From Bigelowiella natans CCMP2755 (lineage: Eukaryota; Cercozoa; Chlorarachniophyceae), in the NCBI GenBank assembly GCA_000320545.1, contig ADNK01000580.1, positions 1 through 37,500 on the forward strand: a stretch of DNA of 37,500 nt, in the 5' to 3' direction. This document shows positions 31,784 through 37,500 of the stretch, piece after piece (positions within the stretch are counted from its first letter, which is position 1; each line of letters opens with the position of its first letter). The translations under genes and the position numbers were made by a program. The notes below the pieces were generated by a model. The model was given only the letters and a program-made list of their open reading frames with translations, had not been told where the DNA came from and searched no databases.

Positions 31784-34700
31784 TCATCGCTTTCGGAACT
31801 TCACCAACCACCAGGTAATAGATTCCTCTCTAACCTTATCTCCTTTGTCGCTTACCCAGAACTCACCTTCGTCCTTAGGTTCGTGTCCATACCAGCCCTC
31901 TGCATCAAGGTCCCCCAGGACCTTATACCAGTGCTCAAAGGGTAAGTCGGGAACAGCTAGGTAGAGTAGCTGATATTTTCCGTCCTTTATTTTCATAGCT
32001 ACCCTCTCCATATTTCGTAATCCAGGGTAGCCTAGATAGACAATCTTCATGCGCCAATCGTCGTTCACCCTGACCTTATTGTTTCCATATTCCACATCGA
32101 ACTTAGGTCGGGGTCCTAAACAAGGCATTGCTCGCTCCCACACAGTAGGGTTTACTTTAACATCCTCTAGGAGCTTCTCACCGATATCATAATTCTTTAG
32201 GTGACTGATGTGGCGCAAGGTGACCCTGTTCCCATCATAGATGTAGTACTGCTTCCTCCCCTTCCTCTCGGTAACCTTTGCAACGCCACCCCAGAAGGGG
32301 TCTTGTTTATTTCTCGATCTCAGATTTACCTTGGCCCTAACATACTGTCCTTCCTTTAGAACTCGGCCATCGTACGGGACCTTCTCGTCTTCGCTCTCGG
32401 TATCGTCGTCGTTGTCGTCGCCTTCTTCCCTCTCCTTATCCTTGATACCTCCCCCAGACGTGAAGGTGTCGTTTACTAACCCTTGTATCTTGTCTGGTGT
32501 GGTGCTATTTATCCTGCTTAGGTTGGCCAAGGTGCGGTGGAGTCGCTCTACCTTGGAGTTGGACTGGGCATAGTATACAGGTGAGGCATCAATATTAGGG
32601 TGTGGTAGCTGTAGAAGAGAGGTCTCATTATCCACATGTAACTTCTTTGGTATCTTGTTTATGCTAACTTCATCAGGGATAGCCTGGAGCTCAGACTCCC
32701 AGGTACGGTAGCAGTTAGTAAGCCTCTGCTTATATAAGCCTTTGTTCTTCTTAGCAACGTTGACCTTGATAATCTTTTTAACCCAGCACTTTCCAGTGGC
32801 CACATCAACGAAGGTAAGGTAGTGATAGCCATCGTACTTATAAACATCAATTTGCACGATATCTAAGAAGTTCCTTGCTTTGATTTTCTTAGATGCACGG
32901 CTCTTGCTGGACTCCTTGGTGGCGACGCCTGCCGCCTTCAAGCTGGAGCACCTGCAGCCACGCAGGTATGTCCTTATCTCTTTTAGCTTGTAGGGCCAGT
33001 AGTAATGGTAGAGTAGAGCAGTGATATGGTTTTCTCCTACGTGTGCAGGTCCATGGGCGGTAAAGAGAAGGGCTCCCCTGGTCCGCCGTGGCACGTAGGT
33101 ACGCCTAACATTATTAGTGTATACATATATCCTATCACTAAGTACCTCATGCTTGTGTTTGTATTTATCCAGGTGTTCTTGAAGGTGCTGGAGCTCCTCT
33201 GGCTCAGGCAGGAAGTCGCCGTCCTCGAAGGTAATCGCGTTAACCATAGGGGTGACCTGGGTAGGGACTTTCTTTTCGAACAGCCTGCTGAAATAGTCAG
33301 CAAGCTGCTTGTCTCCTGGTGCGTAGACCACTGTCCTCTTGTCCCTAAACTCTTCCGTGTCCGCCCTCATAGCTGCATACTCATCGTTAGGCGCTTCGAG
33401 CTTGCGGTCGATGCCTAGGAGGGGCTTGTGGTCAGTCATTAAGGTGAAGCTGGGCACCGACAGCAGGTAGTGTCTTAGTTTCCTCTGCGCCTCAGTCATG
33501 GCTTTATACTCTCCTTTTGTAGGGCTGTACTTGGCCTCAGCTGCTGTGCAGGCCCTGCCCCACACCCGTATGATCTGCTGGTCTTGGGTAAGTACAGCGG
33601 CCATACCTAGCTTAGACCAGTCTGTCCATAGGGTAGCTGGTCTAGTAGTGTCTAGCTTAGCATTCAATAGGGTGTTGCTGCATAACTTTATTAGGTTATC
33701 GAAGTGGGCATCAAGGCCAGCCTTGGCCCACACCTTAGCGAAGCTGAGGCCTACAGAGTTCTCCTTCCGGTAAGCAGTAGTAAAAGCAGCTGCAGTCCTA
33801 GCGTAGGTAGGGGAGAACCTACGTAGTATCCAAGCTGCAGTCTGCAAGAATGACTTTAACTCCTTTGCATTCTTAGGTTTAGGGGCTTGCTGTAGTGCTG
33901 CTACTTTCTCGGGGTTTGGGGTGATGCGGCCTTGCTCCAGGTAATATCCACACCACTTGATTCTTGTAGCTAGGAATGTACACTTCTGCAGTCTAATAGT
34001 AAAACCGAAGTGTGCAAACCTAATAAATATATTTTCCAGGAGGAAGATCTGAGCGACGACTGTGTTGGTACATATTATGTCATCATCCACATACACAAAC
34101 ACAAACACCCACAACACAGACGCCATCCCATCATGTGTGTATGCCCTGTAGTTCTGACTACTGAACGCATCCCCTGATATGCTTAGGCCGTAAGGGAATA
34201 CGACGAAGTGCCACTTCCTGTGCCTGCTGGAGAACGCGGTAATGGGGCGGGAGGTTTTGTGGATGGGTGTCTGCATGTATGATTCATTTTTATCTAGGGA
34301 AGAGTAGTATTTGTATCCTATGACGTGTTCAATAACGTCATCTATCCTTGGTGTAGGTGTCTGGATCCTCTTTATTACTCGGTTGTGGCGGATGAAGTTG
34401 TGCGCCAGGCGGAAGAAAGGGTAAGTAGGTTTCTTAGCTAGCACATGTCTCACGTTCCATGGTGAGTTGCTTGGCTCTATCTTCCCTTCCTTTGCCCATT
34501 CATTGATCTGCCACTCTATCTTTTCCCAGTCCGCTTCCGGTCGCCTATGTTCTGGGTCATTGATGATGCACTCTTCGTATCCCTTCTTTAGCTCGATCTT
34601 TACTGGGGTAAGCTTGCTGGAGGGCTTCGTCGTCGGCTTGGTGATGTCAGAGTACTTCTCGTTTAATATTTTATTAATGTACTTTTTGCCTTTGTCGATA

Positions 34701-36757
34701 TCCCAATCATCAGCTGGGGGGGTCTTGTCCAGTAGCTCCGTTATCTGTCGGATGGTCTTGCCGGGGTTCTTCTTCCGTAGCTCGGTAGGTGTAGGTAGCT
34801 TGTTGTCCGCTAGGTCCATAAACTCTAACGCATTAACGCTTGACTCAGAGGTCCACTCGTCAAGCCGTATCATGTTCTGGCTGATGGTCCTGCCTGACTT
34901 CTTTGGCAACTTAGCAAAGTATATCTTGTGATTGTAGAATGATATGATCCCCCCTAATTTTTCTAGGGCATCCTGTCCGAGGAGTAGTTCCATGGATAAA
35001 GTCATGGCTACTCGGGTCTTGATTTGGGTCTCCGCGTCGCTGCCAGGTATCTGTAGCTTTAGCATTAGCTCACCGACGGTCTTCATGGAAGAGCTTCCGT
35101 CTGCTTGAGCATATTTACGTTCTTTCTTAGTCACTTGATCCAATAGTCCTAACCTTCTTACTGTGCTTAGGCTTATGAAGGACTTCGGCATGCTGCCACT
35201 ATCCCAAAGGGCAGGTAGTTTCTTGTAGTCTCCGTAGCTGTCTTTAACTTTAACCTTGGTCATAGCAACTTTGATAGTCCTGTTAGCGTCTTCGTCATTA
35301 ATGTTGCATACTCCTAAGTTCTTTATGTCGTCTAGGGTCATGGGCTTGTCTTGGTCCTGCGTTGCTGGTACTGCTGTCTTCGTCGGCGCCTGCTTAAGGT
35401 GATCTAATATTCCGTTTATCTGCTGCTGTATAGCATTGATACTGTTCTGCTTTTTGTTCTTATATTTATTGTTCTTCCCGTTGTTGCTGCCTTGCCATTT
35501 GCTGTTGTTATATCCTTGTCCTCTGCCTTTCTTTCTCTTTAACTTCTCGTAGTGTTCGTTGAGCTGCCTGATCGTCATCCTGGGTCGTCCTTCTTTCCTG
35601 TCTCTGCAGTCTTTAGCGGTGTGTTTCCCTTTACGTGAGCAGTATCCGCAACGTCGGTTACCTTCCCTGTCCTTGTACCAGTCTCGCTGCGGCTTAATAG
35701 CGTTAATGTTTCCTATGCCAGGTACCTTAGGGCTGGTAAACTTGCGGTCCTGCTCCTGCTCGCGTAGGGATATAGCCTGCACTGCTGCCTCCATCGTGGT
35801 GTAGCCTTTCTCCGTAACGTAAGTGGATTCCTTTATCTTTAACTTGAACTCTTCAAACCTTGCCTGATCATCACCTGTGTTGTAATTAAAATCATGTAGT
35901 TCGTCGATCATATCCTGGAAGCGCGTGGCAAAGTCTCTAACAGGTTCTCTCTCATGCTGCATCATTGCTCTGTATTTTCTAATAGCCTGGGGTAGGGAGT
36001 TAGCATCCTGTTCATTTACAAAAGCCTTCATTATCGCCTCAACGTCTCGTAGCCCACTAACTGTAGTGTGTATTTTCTCTAGCTGCCTGATCCGGGTCCT
36101 GCCTGTCTCGTAAAGGTCCATGGCTTGCTTTATTATAGCTAGCCATTTGAGCTTGTCGTTTTCGGTGGGGTTAGGGGTAAAGTCGCAGAGTATACTCCTA
36201 GCGTTCTTCCACCACCTCCTTGCCTCACCTCTTTTCCCGTTGTATTTCGTTATCATAACCGGTGCTGTTTTAACAGACATGAACTGGGTGTTCCGCTGTA
36301 CCGGCTGCTGCTGCTTGACGGTGCTCTGGGTCGTCCCCCGCGAGGCGCCCAGACCCCCGTCGTTCCTAAACAAAGCTGCCCACTCTGGAGGTAAGTCTGC
36401 TTCGTAATCCATGATGTCCTGCATGATAGCTGCCCAAACATCATGTGTCTGATACTTGTATTCTATCGATACTTTCAGTTTGGCGTAGTTGCTCGCCCTG
36501 GGTCGCAAGGCTCGTAATGCCATTACGACCTTCTTGCTTTCGGCGGCCACGTCCTCGTCGTCCGCCTCGTAGAAGTTCTCCAGTGCCTCTGCTGCTGCAT
36601 CTGCTTTCTTAATCCCGGGTGCTGGTCCCGGCGGTGCCTGTGGAGGTGTTCCTCCTCCTTCCTTAGCGTCCGTATCGCCCTTCCTTTCCTGTTTCTGCTC
36701 GTGCCCTTGCACGGCCTGCGAGCCAAAGTCCTGCTGTTCTTCTAGCTGCTGTGACAT
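31784..36757 (-). CDS. Intact single-frame gag-pol polyprotein of copy 2
   Basis: 1657 codons without interruption. Gag: a helical region at about 170-320 (capsid-like) and a zinc knuckle Cys370, Cys373, His379, Cys384. Protease: WDSGS with Asp519. Reverse transcriptase: about 740-935, FPYG and YVDD (Tyr889). RNase H: Asp1046, Glu1083, Asp1109 in TDHKPL. Integrase: His1235, His1239, Cys1268, Cys1270, then Asp1304, Asp1376, Glu1404. After an acidic linker, a GPY/F-like module (about 1470-1530) and a C-terminal segment with KIKDGKYQLLYLAVPDLP, weakly chromodomain-like. The protein copies the element's RNA and integrates the DNA. One fused gag-pol frame is known in several Ty3/gypsy lineages. 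Because this copy is uninterrupted, its LTRs agree and all enzyme motifs remain, it could be functional, apart from its damaged outer 3' LTR. Confidence 0.95.
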   Translation of the reverse strand: MSQQLEEQQDFGSQAVQGHEQKQERKGDTDAKEGGGTPPQAPPGPAPGIKKADAAAEALENFYEADDEDVAAESKKVVMALRALRPRASNYAKLKVSIEYKYQTHDVWAAIMQDIMDYEADLPPEWAALFRNDGGLGASRGTTQSTVKQQQPVQRNTQFMSVKTAPVMITKYNGKRGEARRWWKNARSILCDFTPNPTENDKLKWLAIIKQAMDLYETGRTRIRQLEKIHTTVSGLRDVEAIMKAFVNEQDANSLPQAIRKYRAMMQHEREPVRDFATRFQDMIDELHDFNYNTGDDQARFEEFKLKIKESTYVTEKGYTTMEAAVQAISLREQEQDRKFTSPKVPGIGNINAIKPQRDWYKDREGNRRCGYCSRKGKHTAKDCRDRKEGRPRMTIRQLNEHYEKLKRKKGRGQGYNNSKWQGSNNGKNNKYKNKKQNSINAIQQQINGILDHLKQAPTKTAVPATQDQDKPMTLDDIKNLGVCNINDEDANRTIKVAMTKVKVKDSYGDYKKLPALWDSGSMPKSFISLSTVRRLGLLDQVTKKERKYAQADGSSSMKTVGELMLKLQIPGSDAETQIKTRVAMTLSMELLLGQDALEKLGGIISFYNHKIYFAKLPKKSGRTISQNMIRLDEWTSESSVNALEFMDLADNKLPTPTELRKKNPGKTIRQITELLDKTPPADDWDIDKGKKYINKILNEKYSDITKPTTKPSSKLTPVKIELKKGYEECIINDPEHRRPEADWEKIEWQINEWAKEGKIEPSNSPWNVRHVLAKKPTYPFFRLAHNFIRHNRVIKRIQTPTPRIDDVIEHVIGYKYYSSLDKNESYMQTPIHKTSRPITAFSSRHRKWHFVVFPYGLSISGDAFSSQNYRAYTHDGMASVLWVFVFVYVDDDIICTNTVVAQIFLLENIFIRFAHFGFTIRLQKCTFLATRIKWCGYYLEQGRITPNPEKVAALQQAPKPKNAKELKSFLQTAAWILRRFSPTYARTAAAFTTAYRKENSVGLSFAKVWAKAGLDAHFDNLIKLCSNTLLNAKLDTTRPATLWTDWSKLGMAAVLTQDQQIIRVWGRACTAAEAKYSPTKGEYKAMTEAQRKLRHYLLSVPSFTLMTDHKPLLGIDRKLEAPNDEYAAMRADTEEFRDKRTVVYAPGDKQLADYFSRLFEKKVPTQVTPMVNAITFEDGDFLPEPEELQHLQEHLDKYKHKHEVLSDRIYVYTNNVRRTYVPRRTRGALLFTAHGPAHVGENHITALLYHYYWPYKLKEIRTYLRGCRCSSLKAAGVATKESSKSRASKKIKARNFLDIVQIDVYKYDGYHYLTFVDVATGKCWVKKIIKVNVAKKNKGLYKQRLTNCYRTWESELQAIPDEVSINKIPKKLHVDNETSLLQLPHPNIDASPVYYAQSNSKVERLHRTLANLSRINSTTPDKIQGLVNDTFTSGGGIKDKEREEGDDNDDDTESEDEKVPYDGRVLKEGQYVRAKVNLRSRNKQDPFWGGVAKVTERKGRKQYYIYDGNRVTLRHISHLKNYDIGEKLLEDVKVNPTVWERAMPCLGPRPKFDVEYGNNKVRVNDDWRMKIVYLGYPGLRNMERVAMKIKDGKYQLLYLAVPDLPFEHWYKVLGDLDAEGWYGHEPKDEGEFWVSDKGDKVREESITWWLVKFRKR

Positions 36758-36773
36758 TGTTAGTCAAATCGTT

Positions 36774-36791
36774 TCCCGTGTGTGGAAGCCA
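36774..36791 (-). other. Candidate primer binding site, copy 2
   Basis: Same 18 bases and same spacing from the LTR as in copy 1. Confidence 0.45.
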
Positions 36792-36796
36792 AAGGT

Positions 36797-37122
36797 TGTT
36801 GCGCGTAAGGTGTTCACAGGCCGAGGCGCTACGTGCACAAGTAGGCAGGGGGGGGGAAAGGCACGTTTGCTTCCTTTTGAAGAGTTGTGTTTATTTTTAT
36901 TAAAGATTATATTTTTATTAAATCGTGCACTGCGTAATCATTCGCGAAGCTTTCGCGAATGCCGCCGCACGTGGGGCAGCACACTTCCGGTGTGCTGCCA
37001 TGAGTCCCGCCGGAACCCACGTGCCTATGCTGTATTAATATCTACGTTATCTATATTCTATATCCGCGACAACCCCTTTGTTGTCGCACGTGACTTGTGC
37101 CCGCGTAGTGGTACGCGCTACA
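36797..37122 (-). repeat. 5' LTR of copy 2
   Basis: Complete 326-bp LTR, identical by eye to both LTRs of copy 1. Confidence 0.95.
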
Positions 37123-37500
37123 TTCAGAACAATCAACCACCACGACGTCCCAACTCACACAAGCTTGTTGGCAAGTTCTGGAGTTCAAAGTGAACAATGA
37201 TGACTGAGCGCGCTCACATGGTGAACGTGAAAGTGCATTCTTTGTTTGCATGTGAACAATGGACAATGAACAATGATGATGAACTGCACTTCCAAAAACG
37301 TTGCAAGACGTCATTTGCAGTGTGCGAAACAACAACGCAGTGCCTCGAACCAACTTCAGTGAGGACTAACTAGCGAACCAACAGACTTTGTTTGGTTGTT
37401 GCAGCAAAGATTTGTGTTGCATCTTGCTTGGGTTTTTGGAGCTGTCCATTGCAGCACTCGAAAAGGACTAGAGGAATCATGCAGAACTCATTTGTCCACA
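37123..37500. other. Gene-free DNA right of retroelement 2
   Basis: Same composition as the other islands. Contains repeat copy C and no supported exon up to the window edge. Confidence 0.6.
37262..37380 (+). repeat. Dispersed repeat, diverged copy C
   Basis: Shares GAACAATGATGATGAACTGCA, TTCCAAAA, GTTGCAAGAC, ATTTGCAGTGTGCGAAAC, CGCAGTGCCTCGAAC and ACTTCAGTG with copy B, with small indels. Retroelement 2 ends about 140 bp to its left, and retroelement 1 also sits beside a copy. Confidence 0.8.

Larger units (their letters stand above)
31366..37122 (-). mobile_element. Ty3/gypsy-order LTR retrotransposon, copy 2
   Basis: Reverse orientation relative to copy 1 and almost identical to it. The 5' LTR is 36797-37122 (complete, 326 bp). 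The 3' LTR at 31428-31732 lacks its last 21 bp and is joined to a 62-bp second copy of the LTR start (31366-31427). gag-pol is one open frame. No target-site duplication links the two outer flanks (TTCAG on the right, CAATGTGC on the left), as expected if the left end was rearranged. Confidence 0.95.

Noticed and set aside
32000-32300. True chromodomain at the C-terminus of the polyprotein
   Set aside because: KIKDGKYQLLYLAVPDLP is only loosely similar and the aromatic cage positions cannot be matched, so it is noted as weak resemblance only.

Overview
The window is eukaryotic nuclear DNA. Genes are broken by short GT-AG introns (45 to 530 bp), there is no operon structure, di- and trinucleotide microsatellites are dense, and two full-length LTR retrotransposons are present. 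A GDP-mannose 3,5-epimerase plus a bestrophin-family channel with a secretory-type leader fit a photosynthetic stramenopile, most likely a diatom. That assignment is an inference. No rRNA, tRNA, CRISPR array or bacterial-type feature was seen.

Most genes here are split and do not appear as single long ORFs, so I rebuilt them from splice sites, phase matching and family motifs. From left to right: (1) 1-663 (+), the 3' end of an unidentified spliced gene; (2) 1254-3287 (+), a five-exon gene ending in a MOCS3/UBA4-like rhodanese domain; (3) 4541-6068 (-), a six-exon alpha/beta hydrolase of the KANL3/TEX30 type; (4) 6439-6872 (+), a two-exon mitoribosomal protein mS25-like gene, head-to-head with the hydrolase; (5) 10129-12204 (+), a five-exon Ser-rich protein of unknown function; (6) 20982-22152 (+), GDP-mannose 3,5-epimerase with one intron; (7) 25888-28030 (-), a six-exon membrane-anchored RING-H2 protein; (8) 28176-28687 (+), a possible small signal-anchor protein, divergent from the RING gene; (9) 29144-30475 (+), an intronless bestrophin-like anion channel.

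Two Ty3/gypsy-order elements (gag-PR-RT-RH-IN, 326-bp LTRs) lie in opposite orientation, at 14460-20174 (+) and 31366-37122 (-). They are almost identical. The minus-strand copy has one uninterrupted 1657-codon gag-pol frame. The plus-strand copy has lost one base at the gag/pol boundary. Both sit next to gene-free islands (about 6.9-9.6, 12.2-14.5, 22.5-24.3 and 37.1-37.5 kb) that are rich in TGCA/GTGC words and share dispersed repeats and foldbacks.

The most notable points are the unusual integrase and gag zinc-knuckle spacing of the retroelement, the rearranged outer end of the minus-strand copy, a 5.7-kb near-perfect inverted repeat enclosing four genes, a 52-bp duplication that copies the 3' splice junction of a RING-gene exon, and an old repeat family in the gene-free islands. 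The genes do not form one pathway.
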